Shown here one piece after another: positions 37,289 through 51,416 of a stretch of 64,000 nucleotides of DNA. A program made the translations under genes and the position numbers. The number at the start of each line of letters is the position of its first letter. The first letter of the stretch is position 1. Under the pieces are notes generated by a model that ran no database searches, was not told the DNA's origin, and was given only the letters and a program-made list of their open reading frames with translations. Source of the stretch: Neelides folsomi (taxonomy: Eukaryota > Arthropoda > Collembola > Neelipleona > Neelidae); assembly GCA_034687125.1 (NCBI GenBank), contig JAQGBZ010000118.1, forward strand, positions 1 through 64,000, given 5' to 3'.

Positions 37289-40200
37289 CTCTCAGACGGA
37301 CTACAAGCCAGAAACCCAACGAGTTGCCCAAATCTCACCAATTTGTCCAAGTTTTGTTGTAAAACCTTAGGGTTGAAAACACAACTAATTGCCCCTTGTG
37401 CTCTTACACTTTCATGGACAGGAATTGATGGGGATTTCCATTGTCACTCCAAAGAATTTAAGACTTTGCCCATAGGGATGGATTCTTCAATTTGTCTTTC
37501 GTCCTCTCACCCTTGACCTTTCCAAGTGGAAAACCAATTTGCATGACCCGAGGAGGGCAATTCCTCAAAAAAACAATTCCGTTCGCCCGAGCACAGGTAA
37601 AAAACCCAAATCTTGAATCATTTGAAATCTGACGCATTTACCCATATTGAAGATTCTTCCCATCGAGATCCCATCAAGATTCTTCTGAATTGTGCATAAA
37701 CCCCCTTGTTCACCTTTTTAATCATTTGGCATGGGAGACAGATGAAATTCATTTTGAGGATCTTGATCTGAAGGATACAATTTCCCTAATAAAATCTTTT
37801 ATGCGGCATCCTTCCAACATAAAATGACCATTCTCTTCCTCGCCCTCAACATTAATGTTCTGAATTAAAAGACTATTATAAAGGCAGTTTCCTTCAATGT
37901 CTTCTACACTAGCAGTTTACAATTTAATATTACATATACATACATATCTATGTATTCTTTTTTAATATATATTGTTAAAGGTAATATTAAGTTTATATAA
38001 AAATACACTGTCAGAAGGGATATGATCCTTTGGAACCAGACGGTCAATTATTGTGGATTGCCGTTTATATCATTTCCATATCTTCTCAATGTATTCCAAT
38101 TAAGAATGAAATTATGATGAGGAAATGAGTCTTCTTCCCTTTAAGATGTAATTAATGAGCTCGTCATTGCACCTTTTATGAATTCAATCCCGCGTCTGAT
38201 GTGCTCTGAAAGACCACGTTGAGAATTCATTACACGGATGAGTCAAGGATTGAAATGAGCCAAATGAATTCCATGCTTGCATATAAAGAGAGTTATTTGT
38301 ATTTAAATGCTGGCTCAGGCTCAGGTTAAAATAACGAGTGCAGCAAAATATTTGTTTCCTTGAGGGATCTTTTTGGCAAGATAAAATATGAGGAACTGAC
38401 GAAGGGGCATCGCAAAATCCCAATTCTTTTTGTATTGGCAAAGTCGTCATTTGAGAAATCGATCAATTGTTCACAATTAACACATCCGATTATTCTTTTC
38501 ATCCCATCTTATTAATTTTTTAAACGCATTTGAATTAAAATCCCATTAATTATGAGGAAAAAAGGCGAGAAAAACATGGAGATCTAAATATAACCATGAG
38601 TGTTTTGTTCCACCATTGTGTGTTCTGACGTTGAGTAAATGACATAAGTAACGAGAGCAATGAGTTAATGAGAGTATATCCTAAACATGACCTCATCTTC
38701 TCAATGGATCTCACCCATGATTGATGAGCTTCACAAATCCCTCGTAGTGCTCACTATTGTTGCATAGTGGATTATTCAATTCGCCATTTTCCCATTTTTT
38801 TCAACGGTAATTTATTCTTCATTGCTAATTGGGACTCTTCATGAAATCCTCATTTTTTGACTCGTTGAATATTCAATGGATATTTGGGGAAATTATTTCG
38901 ACGCCGGAGCGATCAAACTCCCAGCGAGTTTTTCTTATGGATCGTAAATACATTTACATTATGAATATCAAATGATTTGGCTGGCGAGTGAGCAAACCAC
39001 GACTCACTTCAACATTGACATTGACCAAGAAAAGCAATAAAATAAATTGAGCAAGAAAGGGTGAAATCAAATTTTATTCCCCTTGCCCAATGTTCAAACA
39101 CTTGATGTTAGTTCCCAATAGCCCAAAGGTTCGAGACTGCAAGTTTGCTATTTTTATATGGCGTGCGTAGTTAAAAATGAAGCATGGCGTCGGCGGGCGA
39201 CATTTTTTCTTCTCCTTGGCGCCCGTTGTTGAAACGGGGATTGAAAAAGTCGTCTTTCCACCAAATCTCGCACCTCCTTTGTTTCTGCTAATGAAGGAAT
39301 TCAACATTTGGAAAAGCAGCGAGAAAAATTCCATTTTTTCCCATTCTCCTTCGATCGCATTAAAACCACTTTCATTTGAGAATTCTCAAAGTTCAACCGC
39401 CACTGCACTTACGAGCTTATCTTCAATCTCATCATTACATGTCTTATTTTACTTCATTTAACTGCGTATTTTAGACTCCACAAATTCACGAAGCTGTTCG
39501 TTTATTTAATCCCAGATTTAACGAACATACGTTGATGCAATTTATTTGATTCTTATGTGTATATATAACTACTACTACTACTATTTAACTACTTACACTA
39601 TGTAAATATATGTGTATCCTATGTATATAATATACACAGAGATTAGTTTATGCTAATATATACTTAATATAGAGTATGTAAATATGGTGGCTAAAATCCT
39701 CATACTGATACATATACTCTTTGTATTCTACTTATTCTTATTAAATACAAATTAGCTTGTATTAATTATACAGTATGAACGTAATATTACAATACATAAA
39801 TATTCTATTTTTTAATATACAATAGCAATGTATATAAGATATGTATTGCATGTATGTATATTATATAATACAATAATTATGTAATCTTTACTAGGAATCG
39901 GAAAATATCCTAGTGATTGTACAATCTTTGTGAGAATATTACTATGTAAAAAAACAGTTGAACTTGATGAATTGATGATATAATGATATTTATAACTAGT
40001 AAGACTGATGATGATGGAATCCGTCATTTTAGAAATAGTTAATTAAAGTTGGGAATTTCTTTTTTACTTTTTCCCTCTGTGCAATTAAGCTTCATATTCT
40101 GTCAAATTATAATTGATTGCACTTTAACACGTGTGGTAAAGCAAGTGGCGTTCTCCGCGTTCGCTCATCTCTTAAATCCCGGCCTTGTCTTTCAAACTCA

Positions 40201-42069
40201 TCTATTTAAATATAAGAATTTTAATACCACTAATAGAAAATGCATTTAGACATTTAAAATGACTATGTAATAATATATTTTATATTATATTGCATGCAGA
40301 AGCAGACAAAGGACTGAGGCTCCTCTTAATGTTAGCCAAATACAAATTGTATTTCTTGTAGCTAAAGAAATCCCTTTTTCCAACTTCATTTGCTGCACTT
40401 GGGTTAAGTGAAAATTAGTCATAGTCATAAACTACCCAATTAACTTTTTGGCTTAGGTCTTAATGGATTTTATGCAACAATTCACCAACGTTTTAATTCC
40501 AATAAAAAGTGTTTAAAAGTGAATTGATTCACTCCAATGGAATTCCAAAAATTAAAAAAATGAAGTTTACAATTCGTGGAAATTGGTACGTGGAAGATTC
40601 CTTATGGGATTTATGCTCCAAGTGGGCAATAAAATTCTTTGTTGTGCCTCATGGAGCCTCAACATGCGTCGGAGTTTGAATCTCTCGATGGGCAAAGCAT
40701 GAGATCTTTTAACGACTTTTCCATGGCCCTTAACTCACAATAAGCCAAACCAACATTGGGAAGATGCAGGTGGATCAAAAATTGAAAATCAACGTTCGTC
40801 CATTAAATACTCAATTCATAAAAATGTTTAATGAGGGAGACGAATTTTAGAAAAAATCCGACGCCTAAATTGATCGCCCGTTTTTATATTCACTTTTTTA
40901 TTTGGCGACATAAAGGGAACCGCGGAGTTGTAAATTGACCTTCTTCATTTCTCATTTATTTATGTTCGGTTAGAGCAATAAATATGTCTATATATTATTC
41001 CTCTAATTATCCAACCTTTTCATTTACATCATTATGAAATATATTATTTATTTCTTCATCCATGCCAATATGGAATTTATTCTCATAGGTCATACAACAT
41101 ATACCTATACCTATGTATATATCATAAATTATTTACAATGTATTGTATTGTATAGCTATACAAGTGTATGTATGTATTTAGATATCATGATAGGTAATAG
41201 TTACATGTTATACAGACATGTCATGGATCAAACTCGAATTTTTCTCATTTTACGAAAGATGTGAATATTTGTGTAATATTATAATAATAATTGTGAATAT
41301 CTGGGTGGTGATGGAGGAGTCGGCCTTTGTGAATTAATGCGACGACTGGAAGAGGAAGAAAATTAAAGTCTTGAGGGGATCTTCTGCATCCTCCTCATCA
41401 GATCACATGTGCTTAGCCTTGGCTTTTTTCCCCTCTTTCCCCCCAAAACATCCAAAGATTCACTCGCACCTCATCCACTTCTCTTATGAGAATTGAAGGA
41501 GTCAAGTAGGCGGCTCTCGACGTACCTATTCCAATATTAATGATAAGGTGATACAGTGAATAAATCCCCATTACAACTAGGGAGAGAAATATACAAATAG
41601 TCACCTGTGGTCTTTATTCACCTTAATATCATGTGTTGGAGATATGCACATACTAGATGGTCTTTATTCTCGCTAACGTTCCTGGGTTTTTTGTGCTTGG
41701 TTTTTGCAGTCATTTCAAATTGATTTTTAGGCCGCTTACGAGCGAGGGAGGGATGGGTAAATTAGAGAACATAAATTTGACCTTTTTACTCCTCCATCAC
41801 TTCAAAAATTAATTTCATTATCATTAGGGAAATTTAAAAAATGCTAATTTGCAGATGAGAAAAAAAACCACGGCGCGCCAGTATGGGTTCCTTCGTGAAC
41901 ATTTGGATTCTACTACAAACGTAGATTTATTAGTGGGACAACTTTATGCTAACTTTTAATTTCTACTCTAAACAATCAAAATAATATCTGTGTGAGTAAA
42001 TGCATCATTCGGAAAAATGCAAACCTTCCTTTTTGCTATTATTTGAGAGATTCAGAAGAGAAAAGCACG

Positions 42070-42107
42070 AAGAGTTTTTAAAATCCAAAAGAGTTTTTAA
42101 AATCCAA
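42070..42107. repeat. 19-bp perfect tandem duplication
   Basis: The unit AAGAGTTTTTAAAATCCAA occurs twice head to tail without a mismatch, inside intergenic DNA. It is probably a recent slippage or duplication event. Confidence 0.85.
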
Positions 42108-45100
42108 AAAATTTGACAAATAGTATCCCCTTTGCATGTTAAATTTAGTTACAACTTATAAAAGTATAATTTTATAATTGATGTACGAGTACATTAGATA
42201 TAATTTATAAATTATCGAGTTAACAAAAATCCATAATTAAACTATATCGAGAAATTTTCTCAAATTCAATAAACAATTAAATTAATTGACATTTTAATTG
42301 TAAGGCTGTACCCATTTTTAAGTTAATTGAGTATTATTATTAAAGTAGCCGTTGATTAAATATTGTTTAATTCTTGCAATCAGTACAAATATATTTAATT
42401 CGATTTTATACTATAAAATATGAGGGTTGAATGTAAAGGTAATAAAGTATTATTCTGTGAACATAGTTGTATAAATGACTTGTAAATGACCATGCTCAAT
42501 ATTCTACTCAAGCTTTGATTCGTGTGTTCGAAAAAGTCGTTTGAAGTCATTATGGAAAGTCGTGGATGTTTTGCACATTCCTCCACGACCAAATACCTTT
42601 GTAGACAATTTGCGAATCGCAATAAATCCCAAATCTTCATTCTGTCTAACAATAAGGTGAGAAATTAATTAGGAGACACTGATGGGATCATATTAGGAAT
42701 TGTGTTGAAGAAACTCCCAAATTCCATCTGTCCATTCTTCCATGATTTGCTTATATGATTTGTCTCAAAGTGGTGAATCCCACAAGGAATGACTTTTAAC
42801 ATCGAAGAAGGAAAGTGGAGAGGAATGTGGGGGGAAGGTCCATTGGTGGGGAGTGAGGAATTCGCTAGGAAGATTCTATGTCAGGGTCGGGGCGAAGAGG
42901 CGGAGGTCGTGAAGGTGCACCGCACTGCAACTGCACTCTATCACTCACCAACAACACGTTCATTCAAGACATTAAAAATTATTTGATCTGACTAGAACAT
43001 TAAACACACAGATCAGTTTTTCATATTGTTATTACACCCAAACGCATATAACAAAATGTAATTCTAGTTATCTTGACTAAACCTATATGTTATATATGAG
43101 CATATCATACATAACTACACATTTACTTAAACATTAAATGTACTACGTAGTTGAAGATGTTGACGTCAAGTGAGGTTTGAAATATTTCACGATAAATAAT
43201 TCTTATTTGAAGAAGGTTGCTACTCCCTCATTAAACCCAGCTCGAAAGTTCAACCCGAGAGTTAACGATTATGAGAAGATATTTGGGAAGTTCTCGTCGA
43301 GTTTATGACCTTTATATGGCCAATTGGTTTCATCCTAAACCCGTCAACACTTCCAGTCCCACACAACTCCTCTGTGCAAAATTATGAATAAAGAAAAAAG
43401 GAAAAAACATTGAAATTGTTGAGTTGAATCGAATCCATCACATTTTTGAAAATAAGTAAAATCCATTTAAATTACCTGTGTTAATCTCATTCCCACCTGC
43501 ATCAAAATTGAGTTATAAACATTAACTATTAATTAAATTAGGATTTCAATACATGGGAAGTTTGTATTTTGTATTAGTTGAATTAGTTTCCGATTTGAAG
43601 GGCGAAGATCAATTGAGATGTGAATGGGCTTCCAAATGGAGTCTTTAAATAACTTGTAAAAATTCATGTTTCTCCATCTTAGCCAAAATTTGATCCCCAA
43701 CGAGGATTTCCGAATGAGAGTAAATTTGGAACATTTGATGAATGAATCCAAATGGTCGTGTTATGAATGAATTCAAATGTTCGGATTCTCCCTTTAGCTT
43801 ATTCTAAAATGTTCGGTCGTTCGGCGTGGGTTGGAAAGTCATTATTTAAATCTTCATCATCTCTCTCGTCCCGGCCGTTAATTCACCATCTCTCCTTGTT
43901 TTGTTTATTAAAGGACTAAAGAGGCTTATGAGTTTTTGTAGATTGAAGCTACCATTTGGGATTGTTATGTCATTTTAAAATCTATTGAAAAATAAATAGA
44001 TGAGAGCAAAAAAGGTTTTTGCACAATATGGGCTCATGAGGAGCTGATCCGCGAGTGTGCGTGTAGGCGTTAATAATACAATTATAGGAAGTGTGTGGGT
44101 TAATCCATTGGCCATTTCATGATCTCATCTCTTGTGAGGACATCCACACGCACCGCACAAACACCTCACACGTAACTTCTCATTGACGTCCTTACCATCA
44201 GAGCAACATTCGCAAACGAACAATTCCCCCCAATTCCAAATTTTATGTCTTTCACACATTAAGTTCAAAAGATGCGAATGACGACAAAGGGGTATAAAAG
44301 ATCATATTATTAGTTTAATAACAATTATATCTACGTAATAATACCTCTATGTAATTTTATCATATGTACGTAATGTAGGTATGTACTATAAAATATAAGT
44401 ACATAATATATTTAATGTGGTATACATATTTTCTTAATATTAAATACTATTTATGTAATGTACAAATGGAATCATGAAAAATCTCTCGTTGATTCAAGTT
44501 TGTGAATGAGAAAATTTAAAGTTCGGTGGTGACGGCAAGTGCATTTTTCATAATTCAAATCCTAATGGCTCCTGTCGTCATGTAGTGAGCCATTTAAAAC
44601 TAAAAAGTTATTTCCTCTCATTAAGTTCTGCCAAACCAATGAATTACATTTGAGATTTGAATTATGGAAGAGGACGAGTTGTTTCTGTCGCGCGAGTATG
44701 TAAATGCAGGAGAGACCGGATGTCGCTAAGCCATATATTGGCTTACATAAGGAATTCCCACTTTAACTATTACGCAAAAAATGTACGTACAAGAGAAGAA
44801 TGCCAATTTGAATTAAAATGATAAGATGGTCCTAATTTCCAATTCACTTTCTATTTACTAAATAAATCCAATTGAGTGTAAATTTTCCAACTGGAGAATT
44901 ACGCGGAACTTGAGTTCCCTATTTAACGCATTTTTACATATTTTCCATGGGAGTGTGGAAAAAGGATATTATAATATGAGAATGGAAAAATAAATGTTTT
45001 GGTGCTTTGCATCTGCAGGTGATAAAGAGAGCAACAGTTGTCTCTCCTGTCAACTTCACTTTCTACCAACAACCCAATTGTTGTCCCTCGGAGATGACGA

Positions 45101-46115
45101 GGGTTTTCATGGACAACAGACTGACATGTAATTAGGAAAAAGGATTTTAATCCAATTATGCGAGAATTTTTTACATTCTCCTAAAGGAGTTTTCCCTTTC
45201 TCTCCTGATCTCATCCCTCTAATAAAATAAGGGATTCTCCGCTGCAAGTTTTGCATCAAATCTTCATCTCATTACGTGGTCCGGCCGTCGGAATGTGGAC
45301 GAGGGTAAAAAAGTAGATATTCAAATGGGATGGGCTTACTCTCGGTTGTAAAACATATGGGTGGATATGGACCGCCGAAGATCCGCATTCTGCTTGCACG
45401 CTGCCGAGCCGGCGCCGCTCTGCCCATTAGCATTTAACTCCTTTGCAACCTCGGGCCGCCAAACCCTCTTCGACCAACACCAAACCCATTTACCTCAGGA
45501 CGTAACTTTCTTCCCAACTTGCCTTTACGTGACAAAGAAGAGATTGACGCAGAAGCTCAATTTCTCTCAATTCCTCTCACAGTACTTACAATACATGAAA
45601 TGGGTATTGAGATAATGAATACAAAATATGACAACTTTCCTCAGAAAATCGTGCGAAAATTCCACTTTTCCATTTGGCTCAAATATGGTCAGAAGGAAAA
45701 TATGCAAAAGAGGAAAACAACGTCTCGACGGCTCCACCTTGCCCGCCGACCCTGCTCAACACTCAAATCTGACCATTCCAAATCATCCCAAATGACCTCT
45801 CATCAATTAATTTGAAATTTGGCTCAATGAGGGGTCAATCAAAGTTTGATTGATTTCGGTCTACTTCTACCTCTACCTAGAAGAGAACTTCTACACCGCA
45901 ATTAATGATGTGAAGCCCTACGCAGGGAATGAGAAAAACTTGCTTTAAAAGATGTGTATTGACAACTGGTATTAATAAGCTTATGGATCTTTCAACGGTT
46001 CCTCGAATTGGCCAGAAGAGAATATGGGAAAGACGTAGAATGTGTCTGAGGGCATGGAGGGGCTGACCACGTAAGATGTCCCAAAGAGTGGCGAAGAGGC
46101 GTAGGGAGAACCGCC

Positions 46116-46171
46116 GACGTCACTCCTTCCCGACCCACCGTTATATATAAGAAGACCCAAGGCGGCACTCA
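46116..46171 (+). promoter_or_regulatory. Core promoter of the SVWC gene (CRE-like site, TATA box, initiator)
   Basis: GACGTCAC (46116-46123) matches a CREB/ATF-type site. TATATATAA follows at 46142-46150, and a TCAGCTT initiator-like motif with its A at 46171 lies 29 bp after the first T of the TATA box, the normal TATA-to-start spacing. The start codon at 46250 leaves about 80 nt of 5' UTR. The arrangement is that of a focused, inducible promoter; CREB/ATF control is inference from the motif. Confidence 0.68.
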
Positions 46172-46249
46172 GCTTCACTTCGCCTCTCTCGAACCCAAAA
46201 GAAGAATCTCTAAACAGATTACCTAATTATCAATCCCAATCAAGAGAAA

Positions 46250-49200
46250 ATGAACCTCATCTCTGCCCTCGTTGCTCTCTCCTCGTTGTCCGTCGCATTT
46301 GCGGCCTTCGCCTACGGACCAGCCACTGTACACAATAGTAAGCAAATCAACAACGATAATTAAATATTAAATCATTGTCAAGGATCATTTTAACACTTTT
46401 GTTTTGATAAATCAAATTACCATGGCTTAATAACAATGCAATAAGTTGGGAGTTGATCAACAATTTGTGGAGTGTCCTTAACATTGATTCTTTTCTTAGG
46501 TCACCCAAACATGTGCTACAATGAAGATAAAAACTCCTATTACCGACCTGGGGATTCGTGGCAGTTGGAGGGATGTGGAAAAGCCGCTTGTGTCAAAATG
46601 AACTACACGGATGAATCCCAACTTATGGTCACTTACGAAAGGTTAGCTTTAAAATCATTACAATCCCAAATCATTGCTTTCCTTGTCCAATTCCCTCCAT
46701 TTCATAAAACCTTCAAAAATGCATTGTTAATTGTACATATAAGTTTTATATTACTCCCCATCGTAATTTGCATCATTTGAGACGTTTTTTTGCCATTCAC
46801 GATCCCGGTGATGTTTATATAAATACTCGTTTTGCCAAAAGGCTGGTTCATTTCATGCGTGCGACCGCCGTGGGTTGGAAGGTTTGACAAATGGCCCGGA
46901 ATCCCGGATGTACATAGAGGGTTAAAAAATAAGATCCGCGTGTTGATTGTGGAATTCCATCTCTTTTCTGACATCTTGCTGCTCTTCTTCGCCAGTTGTC
47001 ATGGGTCTAATTATATGCATCAACCCTCGCTGGACATGCGGACAGTTGGGAATATTAATAATTCATGAGATATGTTTATAATTGCTCCAATGGGAAATAC
47101 TCTAAAGTTCCAAGGAAGAGATAGGGAATAAGATTAGATCATCGGGCCAAATAAAGAAAGAAATGAATAACCATTTCCATTAATCTCACGACTCACAATT
47201 ATTCTCATTGAGCCTCATTTCAATGGGTTTTTATTAATGAACTGAGTCAGACTTAAAATGGAAGTTAATGAAGGCAATTACAGATAGCTATTAAGGTCGA
47301 ATAGTTTGAGCAATTGTTCAATAATTCCCCCGTTGTCTCTCCTATAGGTGTCGATAATTGTAGGCTGCGATTTTCCTAATTTTTTCTCCCTTTATGATGG
47401 TACTTATGGAGAACAACAGGTATGACCGTTGGAAGTCGGCAAATCATTCCGAGGAGAAACAAATTATTATTTGGGTTTTGAGTCTGACCATGAGGAGTTT
47501 TGCTAGCTGTAAAGGCCGAGGGCACTCCCTTCATCGCGGTCAATCGATGATTATTATTGACCATTTCTTAAAACTATTTATCCAACTCAGTTCGCCCCTT
47601 TAGGCTGTCACTGCTCATCCTCTCCATCCTTAGTTCAATGCGTGATCTCGAGTCATGAACTTGGTTGAGTCTTTGCATACATCCTTTTGGGAATTCCAAG
47701 CAGAATGACTCGATCTCCAATTTAATGCCCCATTCGAACGAGGGGAATTCTGCGAAGCGAACGTCAGCCACCATTTGACTCTCTACAGAATGATCACGAC
47801 AAAATTTAATTTTTTAATTCTTATTTTTTCCTTTAAAAGTTATTTTTATTTTGTAATACAAATAAATATACCTGTAGTTGAAAAGGGACAACATAAGCTC
47901 CATTTTCACACCTGTTGATTTTCTATCCATACTTAACAAATTTTCCTAATTTATATTGACCAATGTATTATATTTAACACGATGAATATTTAATCCGATT
48001 ACAATCAGGAAGCGTGAGGGAAATGAGGAAAAAGGAATATACGAGCATTTATTGTAAATGAATTGATCCTTTTAACTGATACATTTGGCAGTGATTTAAA
48101 GGGGGAAGATTTATAAGTTTTTTGGCCTATAAATGCATTTACTCGTGGGGGAATTGGTGAGGGTGAATGAAGATGTAAGTAAGTAGGAATTGTGATGTCA
48201 TGAGAGCTAAACTTACACACTTACAGCTTATATAGTTAATGTCATGATCAGAACCTTCGTTTCCATTAGCCCAATTATAAAAATACATTTCTGCACAATC
48301 GTCCAATTCAACCGCCCCTCACGGAAAAGAGCTTATTGCTCTATTAATAAAAATAGGGAAATAGTTCCCAAGTTCTAATTATATGATAATAATAAGGCAA
48401 TAATGATACATAAATTGGGTGAATGAAGGTTACCCAAAAGCCTCGTTGGACTTAATCTCATACAAATTGTACAAATTATGAAAATCCTTTCATCTCAATT
48501 CTAAACCTTGCATTTTAAGGTTCTTAATTCTTAATTTTGAAATGGTTTTGGTTGAGTATTTAAATGATGGTTCCATCCTCGGTAACATCACGACCCTTGA
48601 GAATGGAAACGTCTTTCCTGACCCATTGTTTTGATTGCTAAAGTTGTCCCATTTGAGTTCATTGAAGATCATTTTATGATGTGGTGATTGTGATATCCCA
48701 AATGATGGACTAATAACTAGTCACAGTTGAAGGCTTCCTCAGGATGTTGGATTTTATTTGTGGAACAAGGAGAACCTTGTAAATATTTTTATACCTAGGA
48801 ACTCCAATTGTTCTCCTTAACGCTATCAGACAAATGAGTTCAAATGAGAGACACGAGCGGAGGGAATTGAGGAAGAGATTCGAAGGCTCCTTTGGGACTC
48901 ATCTTCCCCCATCAATCCTCAGGACATTTCTTGTGTGGACTTTTCATTGGCGACGTGCGAATTGACCATAAAAGAATTTAATTATCACCAGCCTGAAAAA
49001 TGTTGAGGAACATCCGCCAACATCTCTCCTAATTGAGGGTTAATGCCCAACGTTGCTAATTGAGTTTGAATGTTTAACTATTATTCAATTTCCTTTCATG
49101 ACTCATTCCGCGTCTCACTTTCTCGCCCTCAGACGCAAGGAGTTTTGCGACTTGAAATGTCGATTCTCTCATGAGTTTGTAGGATGAGTCCATAAGGATA

Positions 49201-51135
49201 AATTGAATTTAAACGCAATTACCTCTCTTTATTTTTCATTAGTAAATAAAAAGAGTAAAAAATGGGATCTCGTTGTTATTGAGCCGTTTAAAAATCACGT
49301 CTTTTAACTTTGATTCGCTTATGGCTGTTTACGCTCTGAATCCTTAAAAGGCCTCGACCTTGTGTCCAACTCAAAACTGCAAGTTTCTCGACGGCTCGCC
49401 TCCGAGGCGTTCACTTTCCAAAGGATCATCCCCTGCGTCTTTTGCATCTTCAGGTGGGAAGTCGTCTTCATCTCCACCCGCTTAGACATGAAGATCATGT
49501 AGGTACACAAATTGAGGATTCTGCTCATATGCAAAGGAGGAAAATAGAAGAAATGGATTTGGGACTGAAGGGAATGAGGGCCATGAGGTGTTTATCTTAA
49601 TGTGTAATTAATTGAATGGGATCCTTCTGTCTCCACTCGAACCGGCTTGAGCCAGAATATTATGTGTGTTGGAGCCAAGCTCACCTCAATCGCAATTAAA
49701 TAGAAGGCGCCTTTAGAGAAAATCTTTTGGACGGGGTTCAAATTTCCTCTTCGTCTCCGGGATTCTGCGATTCTCTTTTGAGCCTCATTTCAACCAAACA
49801 CCTTCAATCCCTCTCACATGCCCCAATTGAGCAAACATAGGATTATTAAGGAATAAATAAATAAATGTGTAATTATACATGTGTGTAATGTTCCGAGCGT
49901 GCGTTTCCCTAGGAGTGACGTCGTAGAGCACAAAGTTCTCATCCTTTAGCTAATCTGTCAATGGTCGAAGGTCAATGTTACCTGAAGAGTCTCCTTGGTG
50001 AACGAGTGCCAAGTCTGATCTTGTTATGGGAATTGATCCGAAAGTAAGGCACGCCAGTTTCCTGGTCGCCCATCTCTCAAAAGGATAATAATGGAGATGG
50101 ATTTTCTTAATCGTTCTCCTCCGTCCATCTTCGCATGGGTAACCGTAACAGATTGTTCATTAAAGAGTCATAAACACACTTTTACCTCGTTTCCTCATCT
50201 CTTTGTTCACGCACCAAACTTCGCCCACCTTTTTTTCTCTCTCGTGGCATCTTCACTTCCTTAAACAGCCATTTCAATTTCATGTTCGCATAAGGTAACA
50301 TGAAATCCAACACGAAATTCATGAGTTTTATTTTCCATTTCATTACGTAGACCTTTGACGCTCTCATAACGTCATTTCAACGCACATCTAACACCTCTAG
50401 GCACTTTTATCATTCTCTCTATAGAAAGACGAAACAATGAAATTTTGGCAATTCATCTTAACTAATTCGCAAAAAGAATTGAAAATCATGGCAATAAAAA
50501 CATTTTTGAATAGAAGGATGTTGAGTAATAGTAAACAAAATACTTACAAATAGTTTATCTGAATGTAAATTAGGTTTTATCTTTGGGTGTACTTATATTT
50601 ACCTATATATTTTAATTAAATGAATATTAGAATTCCTTACTCGGAACCAACCCGGACCTAGACAATTACAAATTTATTGAGATTTTGAAAAGGATCTCAT
50701 TTGCATAATTCCCCCTTTTTTGTTCCTGAGATAAAAATGTTTTTTTTCAATAGTTGCGGAGTGATGGCCGTGGACCCTCCATGTTACCTGAGCGAGAACA
50801 ATAAAGCCGCGTATCCCGACTGCTGCCCCCAACCCGTCTGCCCCGATTCCTTTCCTGAGTCCGAGCGCGAGAACGAGATGGAAAACGAGATCGGGAACGA
50901 GGTGGGAAACGAGGTGGAGGAGCAGGTGGTTCCACGTGGACGCTATGCCTCCCGCGAGGAGGAACGTGAAGACTTCGACTACGGCTGGAAGGGATTCCCC
51001 TTTGACGACTCGCTTTTCCAAGAACCCGAGCCCGAGAACCCCGTCGACTTCCAAAGCCTCGAGTTCTTCAACAGGATAGGACGGCGGGTCTCGCCTCGCT
51101 TCCACTTTGCCACAGACGAATGGCAGTGGTACTGA
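46250..51135 (+). CDS. Secreted single-domain von Willebrand factor C (SVWC) protein with acidic tail
   Basis: Exons 46250-46337, 46500-46641 and 50754-51135; 612 nt, 203 aa, phases consistent. Residues 1-18 (or 1-21) form a signal peptide (MNLISALVALSSLSVAFA). Residues 35-106 carry eight cysteines (35, 55, 60, 78, 87, 100, 101, 106) with the PGDSW and YPDCCP landmarks of the SVWC domain. The rest (109-203) is a long tail without cysteine: a Glu/Asn-rich stretch with repeated NE steps (about 112-134), then a segment rich in acidic and aromatic residues ending QWY. SVWC proteins are extracellular and in some arthropods are induced by infection, feeding or stress; the role here is not known. 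The tail makes it longer than the usual 100-150 aa. Intron 2 (4.1 kb) splits the domain between cysteines 3 and 4. Confidence 0.88.
46642..50753 (+). other. SVWC gene intron 2 (4.1 kb)
   Basis: The intron runs from AAAG|GTTAGC to TTTTCAATAG|T in phase 2. It is bridged with confidence because cysteines 1-3 lie before it and 4-8 after it. It contains several short ORFs on both strands (for example 47394-47603 and 49319-49534) with no recognised domain. No transposon ends were seen. Confidence 0.7.
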
Positions 51136-51410
51136 AATTTAATTCTTCCTTCGAACCCCTTTTTTTCCTTTCTAACGAACATTCACGTTCCAACTTACAT
51201 TTTGCTATTTAAATCTCCTACGGAGTTGGACAAGTGAATGCTAGGTAGTAGACCGGTCATTTAGGGTCAACCTACTAATTACAATGGAGTCAATGAAGGA
51301 GATTATTCAAATACCTTGGATTGAGCCATGACCACGAGTCCCGTCAAGTGTAGAGAGATTCGAGCCAAAGTCTTTAAGCTTAATTAATTAAGTATTTAAA
51401 GTATGTTAAG

Positions 51411-51416
51411 AATAAA
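51411..51416 (+). terminator. Poly(A) signal of the SVWC gene
   Basis: A canonical AATAAA lies about 275 nt after the SVWC stop codon and before a strongly AT-rich stretch. It is the best 3' end candidate for this transcript. Confidence 0.55.

Larger units (their letters stand above)
36218..46115. other. Long gene-poor intergenic region
   Basis: About 9.9 kb in which I could not support a protein-coding gene. It holds simple repeats (ACT repeat near 39569-39583; TA-, GTA- and CATA-rich runs near 36280, 39600-39860 and 41090-41190), a 19-bp tandem duplication at 42070-42107, and a short palindrome at 44727-44745 (TAAGCCA/TGGCTTA). A small secreted-like ORF at 37109-37288 is listed separately. 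The sequence becomes GC-richer at about 45360-45540 and from about 45990, towards the SVWC promoter. Confidence 0.5.

Noticed and set aside
45361..45815. Two overlapping ORFs of 84 and 98 codons
   Set aside because: No domain, no splice sites and no frame preference. More likely a GC-richer stretch upstream of the SVWC promoter.
50674..51105. 143-codon antisense ORF
   Set aside because: It lies opposite SVWC exon 3, where Glu/Asn codons leave the reverse strand open. The plus strand has the cysteine pattern and splice fit.
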